Of a stretch of DNA of 64,000 bases, positions 48,568-56,960 are shown piece after piece. Location of the stretch: IMG/VR virus record IMGVR_UViG_3300037140_000174, positions 1 through 64,000 of that record; one strand, written 5' to 3'. A model generated the notes under the pieces. It had not been told where the DNA came from. It saw only the letters and a list, made by a program, of their open reading frames with translations, and ran no database searches. This DNA is from a virus. The position numbers and the translations under genes were made by a program. Every line of letters begins with the position of its first letter. Within the stretch, counting starts at the first letter, position 1.

Positions 48568-49678
48568 CCTCACTTTTAGATGACACCGCAGCGCGGCGTT
48601 GCTTCAGCTTATCCCTGATGCTTTGCTTCGGTTTCTCCTCAGGCTCATCTTCATCCTCAGGGTCAGCTACTGCCCTACGGCGCTTCGGCTTCTCCTCAGG
48701 CTCATCCTCAGCATCATCTTCAGGCTCAGGCTTTGCAGCCGCACGCCGTCGTGGCTTCTCTTCAGGCTCGTCATCATCAGGATCAGGCCGCCTACGCTTC
48801 GTCTTTTCCTCAGGCTCATCTTCATCTTCAGGATCCGGCTTCAGTGCGGCCCTACGGCGGGGCTTAGGTTCATCCTCGTCATCATCAGCCGCACGGTCAC
48901 GCTTCCCACGTGCAGGTTTTTCGTCATCATCATCCTTGTCAACCCTGACATGCCCATCAAACACTTCAGAAATGTGGGCATAGTCGTGGTATTCAAGGCA
49001 ATCCGGAACTGGATTCTCAGCTACAAATTCCAACCAATCATCCTGAAGCTTCTCGTCGTCATGAATAGGTGACTTGGCCTGAAGCTTCATTTTTGAGGCT
49101 GGGTACTTTGTGGTCATTCCGGTTCCTTCCTTATAGAACCGGATATCACATCCCTCTTCAGGGTCATCCACAAAGATTGCTTCTTTCGTATCCTCGTCAA
49201 GCGATAGATTACAAAAATCCTTATCCAAGGTGAAAGGTGCGTCCCAAAGCTGAGGACCTTCATCTTCATCAAGGCGGTCAATGACCCACATCAAAATGCG
49301 GTGCCTAGGCTGAAGCGCCTTAGCCGTCTTTTCATCTCCGTCAGCTTCAGCTTCCCTACGGGCCTCAGCAATTGGATCTTTGGCACTCTCAAGCTGCTTC
49401 AGGTCAGGGTACAATTGTTTCATCTTTGAAATGCTGAGATAGCTCTGGTTATCAACGCCAATGCCGTAATTGACGTGGATATCAAAGCCGTAATGCTTCG
49501 CACCTTCCCAGGTGGGGGGCAGGATGCGGATCAAGTTCTTACCGTCACGCACCTTATACCGCTTGAATTTTGACTTGATGTAGCTGTCGAAGCTACCCCC
49601 GCGCATGTTGGCACGTTCACGTACATCTTCACGCGAACGCTCAGTATAACGGAACGACCTTTTAGCTTCCTTTGCCAT
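48557..49678 (-). CDS. gp32-like single-stranded DNA-binding protein with repetitive charged tail
   Basis: A 373-residue protein. The N-terminal 230 residues have the outline of T4 gp32-type SSBs: a basic start (RSFRYTERSREDVRERANMR), YKVRDGKNLIRILPPTWEGA, RHRILMWVIDRL and PQLWDAPFTLDKD. From about residue 250 the tail is made of about five repeats of an acidic block (DPEDEDEPEEK) followed by a basic one (KPRRRA). Typical SSB tails are only acidic. ATG 49678 has AGGTG upstream. Confidence 0.75.
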   Translation of the reverse strand: MAKEAKRSFRYTERSREDVRERANMRGGSFDSYIKSKFKRYKVRDGKNLIRILPPTWEGAKHYGFDIHVNYGIGVDNQSYLSISKMKQLYPDLKQLESAKDPIAEARREAEADGDEKTAKALQPRHRILMWVIDRLDEDEGPQLWDAPFTLDKDFCNLSLDEDTKEAIFVDDPEEGCDIRFYKEGTGMTTKYPASKMKLQAKSPIHDDEKLQDDWLEFVAENPVPDCLEYHDYAHISEVFDGHVRVDKDDDDEKPARGKRDRAADDDEDEPKPRRRAALKPDPEDEDEPEEKTKRRRPDPDDDEPEEKPRRRAAAKPEPEDDAEDEPEEKPKRRRAVADPEDEDEPEEKPKQSIRDKLKQRRAAVSSKSEDDD

Positions 49679-49823
49679 CACCGGCACCTTTCGATTTGTT
49701 TACGAGACGATCCACGAAGTTTTCCTTTTCACGATAAAAGGAAGCAAATATGGCATTAAACATGAGCCACACAATGCCTGCCAGCAAGCAGGCAAATCCA
49801 AGCCATTCCGGAATACTCCTCAT
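49662..49823 (-). CDS. Small membrane protein between mediator and SSB
   Basis: A 53-residue frame filling the 130-base gap. ATGA overlap with the upstream gene gives the start. One span, WLGFACLLAGIVWLMFNAIF, is followed by a charged tail (SFYREKENFVDRLVNKSKGA). Its end overlaps the SSB start by 17 bases. A membrane protein inside a replication operon could tether recombination complexes or be unrelated. Confidence 0.5.
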   Translation of the reverse strand: MRSIPEWLGFACLLAGIVWLMFNAIFASFYREKENFVDRLVNKSKGAGDGKGS

Positions 49824-50299
49824 CCCTTATTCTCTCTATTCAATGCTAGCCGCTTACGACGCTGTTGGTAAGTGAAAGTATCAGTCTCATTGGTTCCTTT
49901 CACTGAGCTTTCCTGAAAATACCCCGTTACGTGAAGCTGCACCAAATCCCTCAGCATATACGAACGTTGAGAAAATGCATCCTTCAAAGCTGAGAGCAAT
50001 GCTGCTTCCTGAACTGCCTTAAGGTAAGCTTCCTGCGCCTTTTTGTGCTTTGTATTCGTCTGTATTTGACCCTTTATAAGGGCTTCAGTGATCTTTTCAT
50101 CCTTGAACTGATTGCGTACAACGCCATCAAGTTCTGCATCAACTACCCCAAGGGCCTCCTTGAGTGAATCCCGCTGAGCAGCCGCTTGCACATAAGCTTC
50201 GGATACGCGCCACAGAAGCATTGGCTGTTGCATGAGTTCGTCATCAAGCGATGACTTATCAATCCTCAGAAGGCTCTTAAGTTCGTCTATGTCGGTCAT
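49820..50299 (-). CDS. Coiled-coil protein, possible UvsY-like mediator
   Basis: A 159-residue helical protein (DELKSLLRIDKSSLDDELMQ, VDAELDGVVRNQFKDEKITE, HKKAQEAYLKAVQEAALLSA). Size, helical pattern and its place among SSB and RecA genes suggest a recombination mediator of the UvsY kind that loads recombinase on SSB-coated DNA. No sequence motif proves this. Confidence 0.5.
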   Translation of the reverse strand: MTDIDELKSLLRIDKSSLDDELMQQPMLLWRVSEAYVQAAAQRDSLKEALGVVDAELDGVVRNQFKDEKITEALIKGQIQTNTKHKKAQEAYLKAVQEAALLSALKDAFSQRSYMLRDLVQLHVTGYFQESSVKGTNETDTFTYQQRRKRLALNRENKG

Positions 50300-50314
50300 G
50301 TTTATTAATACGTC

Positions 50315-51265
50315 TTAGCGGTCCAAATCCAACGCCATGGCCACTGAATGAAGCAGCGGTGCGAAGCGATCAGAAGCTGCGTAGGGTGTTAGAAACGGCT
50401 CAAGAACTGCAAGCAGGGGCTTCACTTTTTGTTCGCTGTTGGTATTCAGTAGAACCACCATCAGGTAATTGACGATGTTTATCCTGATGCTTTCAGCATC
50501 CAACCTACCATCCAGGTCCTTGATAATTTTGATGGCTGCCCCCCATGAGCGTCCTTTGTTGCCTATCAACATGCGACACAGGTCAATGACTTCCTTATTT
50601 TGACCACCACTTTTGATTACTTCCCGTGCCTCAGAAGCAGTTTCACAGAACGTGCAAGCTTCAAGGAATACTAGGGCCTGTCGTGGGCTCCCACCACAGC
50701 CCTCAGCTATGGCTTCCAGCACTTCATCAGATTGGTCAATTTTCTCTTGGTCAGCTACTTTGGTTAGTAGTTCGAGAATTTCCTCTTCAGGAACTGGCTT
50801 TAATGCGAACTCAACACATCTGGTTTTTATTGTCTTGGGAATTTTGCCCGGCTCAGTAGAGCACAGAACCCAGTAAACGTGATTTGGTGGTTCTTCAATT
50901 GGCTTTAAGAGGATGGTCCAAGCCGCAGCACTAAGACGGTGGCACTCGTCAACGATAATAACTTTAACAGGTGAGGAACCAATTGCACGGAACCTAGTAT
51001 GTTCCACAATTTTGCGCATGTCATCAGCGCCAGAATTGGCTGCTGCGTCTATCTCTTCAACATTTTGTTGAGTAGCTTCACCCCCACACCAGACGTTAGC
51101 CAAAACACGGGCCAGGGTGGTCTTTCCGGTCCCAGATGGGCCGGTGAATATGAAGGATTTGGCACGTTTATCCTTCACTATGCGCTTGAGTGAAGCGACA
51201 ACGTCGTCCTGCCCAATTACTTCTGTGAAGGTCTTGGGCCTATAAACCGTGTGAAGGGATGTCAT
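50315..51265 (-). CDS. Clamp-loader ATPase (DnaX/gp44-like)
   Basis: A 316-residue AAA+ protein. The start is YRPKTFTEVIGQDDVVASLK, Walker A is FTGPSGTGKTTLARVLA, Walker B is VIIVDECHRLSAAAW, sensor 1 is YWVLCSTEP, and the KTRC segment holds the arginine finger (SRC motif). Sensor 2 lies in GCGGSPRQALVFLE. It would load the phage clamp (54184-55209). No zinc finger is present, as in gp44-type loaders. Confidence 0.9.
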   Translation of the reverse strand: MTSLHTVYRPKTFTEVIGQDDVVASLKRIVKDKRAKSFIFTGPSGTGKTTLARVLANVWCGGEATQQNVEEIDAAANSGADDMRKIVEHTRFRAIGSSPVKVIIVDECHRLSAAAWTILLKPIEEPPNHVYWVLCSTEPGKIPKTIKTRCVEFALKPVPEEEILELLTKVADQEKIDQSDEVLEAIAEGCGGSPRQALVFLEACTFCETASEAREVIKSGGQNKEVIDLCRMLIGNKGRSWGAAIKIIKDLDGRLDAESIRINIVNYLMVVLLNTNSEQKVKPLLAVLEPFLTPYAASDRFAPLLHSVAMALDLDR

Positions 51266-51271
51266 TAAAGC

Positions 51272-53878
51272 CTATACGTCCCGGTGTGACCAAAATTTCC
51301 CTAATGGCTCTAATTCAGCCCAGTTCTTGCCAAGAGAAATTTCGATAGATAATGGGACGTTAATCCATTTATAATCGAACTTTAGCATCTGTTTCATGAT
51401 AATTTCTAATGCAGGCTCAAGAAGCTTTTCATCTTCAGGAATGAAAAAGCTTAAATCGTCATGCACGTTCAAAACTGGGTGCATGTACCAGTTTCCAGAT
51501 TCTGACGCTATTATGGATAGCCTATTCATGGCGTCACACACCAATTCAGCCTCCGCACCTTGAATCGGCATATTCACTGCTTGATTCCTGGTCAGTGGGT
51601 AGTTGTGCCGCCTTCCAGTGAGTGTCGTAACATATCCCTCATCATAGTAGCGTCTCATGGTCTCATCTTGCCAAGAGTGGACGCCGGCAAATATTTTCCA
51701 GAATTCATCCATTAGGTCGTCCACATCACCTTGATCTACGTCATACTCAGTGGCTGCCGTCAGATACCTTTTGACTGATGTGGAAGCAGCACCAAAGAAA
51801 GCGGGGAAAACTAACTTATTTTTTATTAGAGATCTAAAACCCTTCATTATTTTTGCGTCTTTAATGTTTTCTTTGCCCCCTATGAGCCCAGGGGCTTTGT
51901 GGGCTGCTTTTAGAGCCCATTCCATATGGATGTCGTAGTCCTCCCAAAGAGCTTTCACCAAGTATTTGTCGCGTGAGCACATAGCCCCGGTGCAAGCTTC
52001 TAGCTGCCCATAGTCCACAGCCACCATCAAGTGCCCTTTAGGTGGAACAATTGACTTCCGTACCCAAGAATCATTTCTTTTTGGAAAGTTCTGAAGGTTT
52101 GGCGAACTACTACTCAGCCTGCCGGTCTCCGTAAATGTGGTGTTGAATGAAGTGTGGAGCTTACCGTCAGGATAAATAATATCTCCAACCCCAAGCTCAA
52201 GCCCATCAACGTAGGTGGATTTGAGTTTGGATTTGTTCCTAAGTTCGACAATCAGCTTAGCCAAAGGGTGGTCAATTTTATCCAACACATTTTTGTCAAC
52301 GGAATAGCGAGTGTTATTTTCTTCAACAATTGTCACTTCCTTACGCTTAAGATAATCTCTGAAAAGCTTGATTGCATCTTCACCCAGTGGGTTGAATTCT
52401 TTATTATCCAGTACATACTTTTTGACCACCTTAAGATCATGGATCTTGGCCATGATCAGATTCACTTCACCCTCAAGCTTTTTCTGTGAACTCTTTATCT
52501 CGTCTTGATTTACAATCACACCTAGGCTTTGCATGATTGCAACAGTGCATTGCCTAGGGAGTGCTTCTATGTAGGCATCATAAACCTGAAGCTCTCGCAT
52601 TATCTCATTTTGAGTAACCCAGAGCTGAAGCGTAATCTTAGTATCTACCCCATTGTAGATCAGTATTTCACCTAGGTCAGATTTTGACATATCCTTCTTA
52701 TCAAGCTTGAAGAAGCTTTTGTAGGAAGTGCCAAAATACTGCTTACATAGGAAATCTAGTTTTTGATATGGAGAAGCGTGATCTTCTTCACTGTTGCCTT
52801 GTTTGCCTTTACGCTCATCAATGAAATGAGCCTGCATCATGGTGTCTTCCCAGACATCATGCCTGACTACATCTTTAGCGTAGAGCCAGATGAACCACTC
52901 TAATTCAAAGGGAGCATTGTGAGCTATCTTTATAGTGTCATCACGAAGTATTCTCTGAAACTCAGCACCAATTTTCAGCTTCTGCTGATCTGTCCATTTT
53001 GACTTAGGGTGATCCCAAGCGAAGGCTACGTGGGTAGCCTGAAAACTAATTGCCATCGACATGATGGCGGCCCCTTTGCTGTACGGCCTCAGCCCTTTGG
53101 TCTCAATATCTACGGCTTTGACCTCCGCTTTCTTTGCCTGCTGAAGCAGACCCATCAGTAACGCGAAGTGCCCAGGTTCAGAACCGTCAAAGCACTGAAT
53201 CCCAGCTCGCATCTGATCTTCAGTCGGGATGGCAGTAGCAGCACGAAGTTTTGGGGCCAATTCAAAAGCCCGCTTCAAATCCATTTTGAAGCAATGACCC
53301 AACCTTGATCGTAATGGCTTCTTTTTGTCATAAGCCATTTTAATCAAGTCAGTAGGATCATAGGTGGGCATGAAATACCCCACCCACTCACCTATTTTGA
53401 CTTTGAAGATGCGTCCACGCATCCCTACGAGGTCATTTGACCCCAAAACCTGGGATAAGGCACCGTGGCCTAGACCGATTATTAGCTTTGGATTTGCTGT
53501 TTCAATACTCTTTGTGACTAGTGGACGGCAACACTCAGTTTCCTGCCATGATGGCTTCTTAGTGTAGTCACGCACTACGTTGTCAAAGGAGCAGAATTTA
53601 AGTGTCTCTTCAGGTATTTCTGCAATGTGCAGATTGCCAAACGGTTCCCCAGATTTATCGTCAGCTTCAGTAGGCCCGCTCCCTAGGAAGTAGACGAGTG
53701 TATTTTTAGCCAAAATAGGGGCCATTTTAGGCGTGGTTACGTCCGCCTTGTTAAGCGGGCAGGCGGCACAGCCAATGCGTGACAGCGTCTGGGCGCTGGC
53801 CTTACCCCCCGACGTTGGACCCCTACCAGTGGCCTTTGCAATGGGTTTACGGGCCGGTTTGGTGAAGAAAAATGAAAT
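51272..53878 (-). CDS. DNA polymerase I family with N-terminal UDG-like domain (ATT start)
   Basis: An 868-residue replicative polymerase if it starts at ATT 53878; the first ATG (53725) would remove 51 residues. Residues 1-210 resemble a family-4 uracil-DNA glycosylase: CAACPLNKADVTTPK, FLGSGPTEADDKSGEPFG, paired cysteines (37, 40, 96, 116 or 117) and MPTYDPTDL. The usual acidic catalytic position and the HPS-type histidine seem replaced, so it may bind rather than excise uracil. The 3'-5' exonuclease follows (VDIETKG, AHNAPFELEW, YNGVD), then polymerase motifs A (VAVDYGQLEACTGA), B (RSLIKNKLVFPAFFGA) and C (NVHDDLSFF). No 5'-3' exonuclease. Similar fusions are known in SPO1-like phages. Confidence 0.88.
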   Translation of the reverse strand: MSFFFTKPARKPIAKATGRGPTSGGKASAQTLSRIGCAACPLNKADVTTPKMAPILAKNTLVYFLGSGPTEADDKSGEPFGNLHIAEIPEETLKFCSFDNVVRDYTKKPSWQETECCRPLVTKSIETANPKLIIGLGHGALSQVLGSNDLVGMRGRIFKVKIGEWVGYFMPTYDPTDLIKMAYDKKKPLRSRLGHCFKMDLKRAFELAPKLRAATAIPTEDQMRAGIQCFDGSEPGHFALLMGLLQQAKKAEVKAVDIETKGLRPYSKGAAIMSMAISFQATHVAFAWDHPKSKWTDQQKLKIGAEFQRILRDDTIKIAHNAPFELEWFIWLYAKDVVRHDVWEDTMMQAHFIDERKGKQGNSEEDHASPYQKLDFLCKQYFGTSYKSFFKLDKKDMSKSDLGEILIYNGVDTKITLQLWVTQNEIMRELQVYDAYIEALPRQCTVAIMQSLGVIVNQDEIKSSQKKLEGEVNLIMAKIHDLKVVKKYVLDNKEFNPLGEDAIKLFRDYLKRKEVTIVEENNTRYSVDKNVLDKIDHPLAKLIVELRNKSKLKSTYVDGLELGVGDIIYPDGKLHTSFNTTFTETGRLSSSSPNLQNFPKRNDSWVRKSIVPPKGHLMVAVDYGQLEACTGAMCSRDKYLVKALWEDYDIHMEWALKAAHKAPGLIGGKENIKDAKIMKGFRSLIKNKLVFPAFFGAASTSVKRYLTAATEYDVDQGDVDDLMDEFWKIFAGVHSWQDETMRRYYDEGYVTTLTGRRHNYPLTRNQAVNMPIQGAEAELVCDAMNRLSIIASESGNWYMHPVLNVHDDLSFFIPEDEKLLEPALEIIMKQMLKFDYKWINVPLSIEISLGKNWAELEPLGKFWSHRDV

Positions 53879-53881
53879 GTC

Positions 53882-54187
53882 TTAGCCTCCAATTCTGGCT
53901 TTGACTTTTTCTACATCATCCCCAGTTTTGAGTGGCTTGCCGTCAATCAGCATTTGAGATACTTTATTTATCGCGTAGTAGACAGACGAGTGGTCACGCT
54001 TCCCAAACCTCATGCTGATATCCCGCAATGATCGGAAGGTTAGCTTACACATGCAGTACATGGCGATGTGCCGCCAATAAGTGACGCTGAGTGTCTGTAC
54101 GTCTGGAGCCACCAACACATCTATCGGAATTTCAGCGATTTCCGATACTGCATTTAACACGTCATCAATTGTGACGGTTTTGATCAT
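53882..54187 (-). CDS. Lone DnaA domain IV DNA-binding protein
   Basis: A 101-residue protein equal to the C-terminal DNA-binding domain of DnaA. RHIAMYCMCKLTFRSLRDIS is the helix-turn-helix part and MRFGKRDHSSVYYAINKV the DnaA-box signature (usual form GGRDHSTVLHA). The AAA+ part is absent. It may direct the phage helicase to DnaA boxes or block host DnaA. ATG 54187 overlaps the clamp stop (ATGA). The 101-residue form is chosen over an ATG at 54241 that lies in the clamp gene. Confidence 0.85.
   Translation of the reverse strand: MIKTVTIDDVLNAVSEIAEIPIDVLVAPDVQTLSVTYWRHIAMYCMCKLTFRSLRDISMRFGKRDHSSVYYAINKVSQMLIDGKPLKTGDDVEKVKARIGG
53886..53890 (-). promoter_or_regulatory. Ribosome-binding site GGAGG deciding the polymerase ATT start
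   Basis: On the minus strand GGAGG is seven bases before ATT 53878 and overlaps the end of the DnaA-domain gene. No ATG, GTG or TTG precedes ATG 53725 in this frame. Confidence 0.65.
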
Positions 54188-55209
54188 CCCATATTGCTTA
54201 TCAGTTGAAAGAAGTTGCTCCCCGATGTGCATACACAACACTCCTCCGTAATTGCTATCTTTTCAGAAATACTCAGTGAGCGTTGCAGGAGCTGAGCACT
54301 CACACCAGCTTCCACATCAGGGTGCTTGAAAGGTAACACGTCCCTGACAATGCCCATCGAGGCATCAGTGACTACTGTTACCTTTCCACCCTTCACAGTC
54401 AGGATGGTTTTTGCAGATTCAGGGTCAGCTACAATGCGTGCTCGTGAAAGCGCATTGTCTAATAGCTTCGGCACGTCTACCATTTGTGGAGTTGTACTTA
54501 TCTTTTTCTTTATCTGACCGGCAAAATCAAGAGGACGATCATTTTGAATTATCCTACCATAAACGGTTACCTCACCAATTGAGGCAATTGCCCAATCCTT
54601 GCTCAGTGAAAGTGTGGCATCCTCAACTTCTGGGATTTTAAGCACAGTTTCACAAAAAGAAGTTGGAATCATGTAATCAGGGAGTTTTGGGTTTCCCTTT
54701 ATTGTAGTGATATATCGCGTCAATGTATCCCCATCACAGGAATACATAGTTATGGCTTTATCTTTCTGAGTAATTGAAACCCCTTTCAGGGCAGGCATAG
54801 CCTCACTCTTAGCCACAGTCATTAAGCAACGATCAAGGCCATTTAGGAAGTCACTGTCAATTTTGACCGTAATATCCGGTGCTTCTTCAGGCTCAGTAAA
54901 TAGAAATTCATCGTCAGGATGAAACGGAAGCTTGAAAGTACTCTTACCAGCCTTGATGACTAGATCATGCCCTTCAAAATCAATCTCAACTTCCTCAGAA
55001 TAGCTATTCTTGAGTAGCCCAAGCAGTGTCTTGCCATCAACCCCGAATGATTGCTCAGTTTCACACTTGGTTACAATCCCAAGCACGTCATTGTAGGCTG
55101 CTACTTCACTGCCATTGAATGTGAAGCATTTGAAGATTGGGACTAGGTCACCATCAGCTAATGCACGGCCAACTAGCTCCAAAGTATCAACCAGTTCTTT
55201 TCTATTCAT
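54184..55209 (-). CDS. dnaN: DnaN-like beta sliding clamp
   Basis: A 341-residue protein, close to the usual size of a three-domain clamp. Marks are ELVDTLELVGRALADGDLVP at the start, SFGVDGKTLLGLLKNSYSEE, FKLPFHPDDEF, CLMTVAKSEAMPALKGVSI at the start of domain 2, and VTDASMGIVRDVLPFKHP late. AGGGG precedes ATG 55209. With the clamp loader and PolA it makes a phage-specific processive holoenzyme. Confidence 0.85.
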   Translation of the reverse strand: MNRKELVDTLELVGRALADGDLVPIFKCFTFNGSEVAAYNDVLGIVTKCETEQSFGVDGKTLLGLLKNSYSEEVEIDFEGHDLVIKAGKSTFKLPFHPDDEFLFTEPEEAPDITVKIDSDFLNGLDRCLMTVAKSEAMPALKGVSITQKDKAITMYSCDGDTLTRYITTIKGNPKLPDYMIPTSFCETVLKIPEVEDATLSLSKDWAIASIGEVTVYGRIIQNDRPLDFAGQIKKKISTTPQMVDVPKLLDNALSRARIVADPESAKTILTVKGGKVTVVTDASMGIVRDVLPFKHPDVEAGVSAQLLQRSLSISEKIAITEECCVCTSGSNFFQLISNMG

Positions 55210-55850
55210 ACTAACCCCTTTGATCTTAAGCGAAGGCTGATAGCTCGAATTGCTTTTTTCGATGTTTCAAACAAACCGAGATAAAATCTTTCTCCCTTTA
55301 TTGAAACATCTGCTCTAAATTTATTGTGGTGAGCACGCACATTTACACTCTTAGTTCTTCTCCTATTATTGTTTTGAGTATCCCAATCTGCCCAGCAACA
55401 ATTCCATTTAGCGTAAGGCCCGTCATTATCAATTCTCTCAATAGTTAATCCCTCAGGGGCTTCTCCCATATCAGATAAGAAGTTTTCAAAAACAAGCCAT
55501 CTAGTACACACCACAATCCCTCTGCCACCATATCGATTATAGGACTTAGCTTTTTTATTTGTGCAGCGTTGCACCATTGCGTTCCAGACTTGGTTTGTTT
55601 TAGATTTTGAAAAATGAGTGGTGTGCCCATGTTTGAAATTTCGTTCACGCCGGTAACACCCACAGCTCCTTGTGCTCCCGTACCTCAGTTCACCTGACCT
55701 AACCAAACAAACGGTTCCACAATCACACTTACACTTCCACCTAAATTGTCCCTTCTTGTTCCCCTTAGCCCCAATTTCTACTGTATCCCTTGATAATACA
55801 ATCAACTTTCCAAAACGCTCACCAGTCAAATCTATCAGTTTCTTATTCAT
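55206..55850 (-). CDS. Homing endonuclease with zinc-finger start
   Basis: A 214-residue AT-rich selfish gene. It begins KLIDLTGERFGKLIVLSRDT, has Cys clusters (FRWKCKCDCGTVCLV, STRSCGCYRRE), then YNRYGGRGIVVCTRWLVFEN, EGLTIERIDNDGPYAKWNC and CWADWDTQNNNRR, the usual HNH-type layout in phage AP2/HNH proteins. The last segment (FYLGLFETSKKAIRAISLRL) resembles a partial AP2 repeat. It overlaps both the clamp start (ATGA) and the methyltransferase stop. Confidence 0.85.
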   Translation of the reverse strand: MNKKLIDLTGERFGKLIVLSRDTVEIGAKGNKKGQFRWKCKCDCGTVCLVRSGELRYGSTRSCGCYRRERNFKHGHTTHFSKSKTNQVWNAMVQRCTNKKAKSYNRYGGRGIVVCTRWLVFENFLSDMGEAPEGLTIERIDNDGPYAKWNCCWADWDTQNNNRRRTKSVNVRAHHNKFRADVSIKGERFYLGLFETSKKAIRAISLRLRSKGLV

Positions 55851-56739
55851 TTAATGGTTGCCTGAAAACCAATAGGAATTCGTGGGAAGGTACGAGTTTG
55901 GTTCCTTTCCAGGCGTTACTAGCACGAGTCGCCGCAGACGCAAAATTCTTACTCAACACCACTTGTTGCCAGTAAATGAAACCAGCTTCTCGAAAGTTAT
56001 CTATGGTATGGCCAGGAAAATCAATTAACTCACCTGTTTTTTTATTGCGGAATGGCCCTACGACAATACATACGAAAGCACCCGGCTTCATTAACTTAGC
56101 ATGAGCTAGAGCACTCAGGAACATGGCCCCATTGAATTCGTCATAGGACGACATGTTGCTTAAGTCATCAGATTGATCACTGTACTTCTCAAGATCATGG
56201 TAGGGCGGGCATGTTAGGGCGAAATCAAACTTGGGTAGTTCAGGATCCAGGAAACGCCCATCACCAAGAATATAACTAGCACCAGTGAGGCCAAGAGAAT
56301 TGAGAACTGCCACGTTTTCATCTATTTGCTCTTGCCTGATGTCAAAGCCGGTGTATTTGTATCCCATGATACTAGATACGAGTCCTCTTGGGGGACCCCC
56401 CGCAAATGCATCCAAGACGGTGGACCCAGTCGGACCCCCATAACGCAGTAGTATCCATTCGACCAATGGAGCAGGAAAGACTGATACTGTGCCAGTGTAG
56501 ACGGAGTCATGATCCTTCCTCATAGTTTCAGCGCGGGAACCGTCATGCCCGGTTTCCCCGGTCAGCCTGCGCCAATCACGCACGCTGCGGCGGATCAATT
56601 CATCAACCCGCCAAACAGTTGTAGTAGTCTGGAACCACAGCTTTCCAGGCCCAGGTCGGACATAACCCTGCTGAGCACTTAAAAGAAGGGGGCGCTCTGT
56701 GTATAAAGTGCGCCCCCCTGAAGTTCGTTTAATTAGCAT
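55843..56739 (-). CDS. DNA N4/N6 methyltransferase
   Basis: A 298-residue methylase. Motif I is TVLDAFAGGPPRG, the SAM strand continues YKYTGFDIRQEQIDENV, and motif IV is FALTCPPYHDLEKYSDQ, followed by FLSALAHAKLMKPGAFVCIV. The order I then IV suggests the gamma-like group; TCPPY replaces the usual NPPY/DPPY. It could protect phage DNA or alter host methylation. Together with GcrA, a methyl-sensitive factor, it suggests manipulation of host epigenetic control. Target sequence unknown. Confidence 0.8.
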   Translation of the reverse strand: MLIKRTSGGRTLYTERPLLLSAQQGYVRPGPGKLWFQTTTTVWRVDELIRRSVRDWRRLTGETGHDGSRAETMRKDHDSVYTGTVSVFPAPLVEWILLRYGGPTGSTVLDAFAGGPPRGLVSSIMGYKYTGFDIRQEQIDENVAVLNSLGLTGASYILGDGRFLDPELPKFDFALTCPPYHDLEKYSDQSDDLSNMSSYDEFNGAMFLSALAHAKLMKPGAFVCIVVGPFRNKKTGELIDFPGHTIDNFREAGFIYWQQVVLSKNFASAATRASNAWKGTKLVPSHEFLLVFRQPLNE

Positions 56740-56959
56740 TTTCTCTTGTTTCGCCAGCCATCATCATGCTTGAAATCTTCTCCAGCATTCCCTGAAGATT
56801 CTTCAGGACCTGAAAAGGTAGATGAATTGCTGAGTGGTACGTGGCAGTTTCGTCATTCCCATCAAGAGAAGTTCCAAATGAAATTGTCACTGAGTTATCC
56901 CGATATGACGTGACAGACATATGGTTGACAAAGATGGCAGGCACTTCGTTCTGCTTCAT
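56729..56959 (-). CDS. Small early protein
   Basis: A 76-residue protein with GGGAAG before ATG 56959. Beta-strands (PAIFVNHMSVTSYRDNSVTI, ATYHSAIHLPFQV) and a Met-rich helix (LKNLQGMLEKISSMMMAG). It overlaps the methyltransferase start. No function recognised. Confidence 0.55.
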   Translation of the reverse strand: MKQNEVPAIFVNHMSVTSYRDNSVTISFGTSLDGNDETATYHSAIHLPFQVLKNLQGMLEKISSMMMAGETRENAN

Positions 56960-56960
56960 T

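Noticed and set aside
48599-49072. 157-codon plus-strand frame opposite the SSB tail
   Set aside because: Its repetitiveness mirrors the acidic/basic repeats of the SSB gene.
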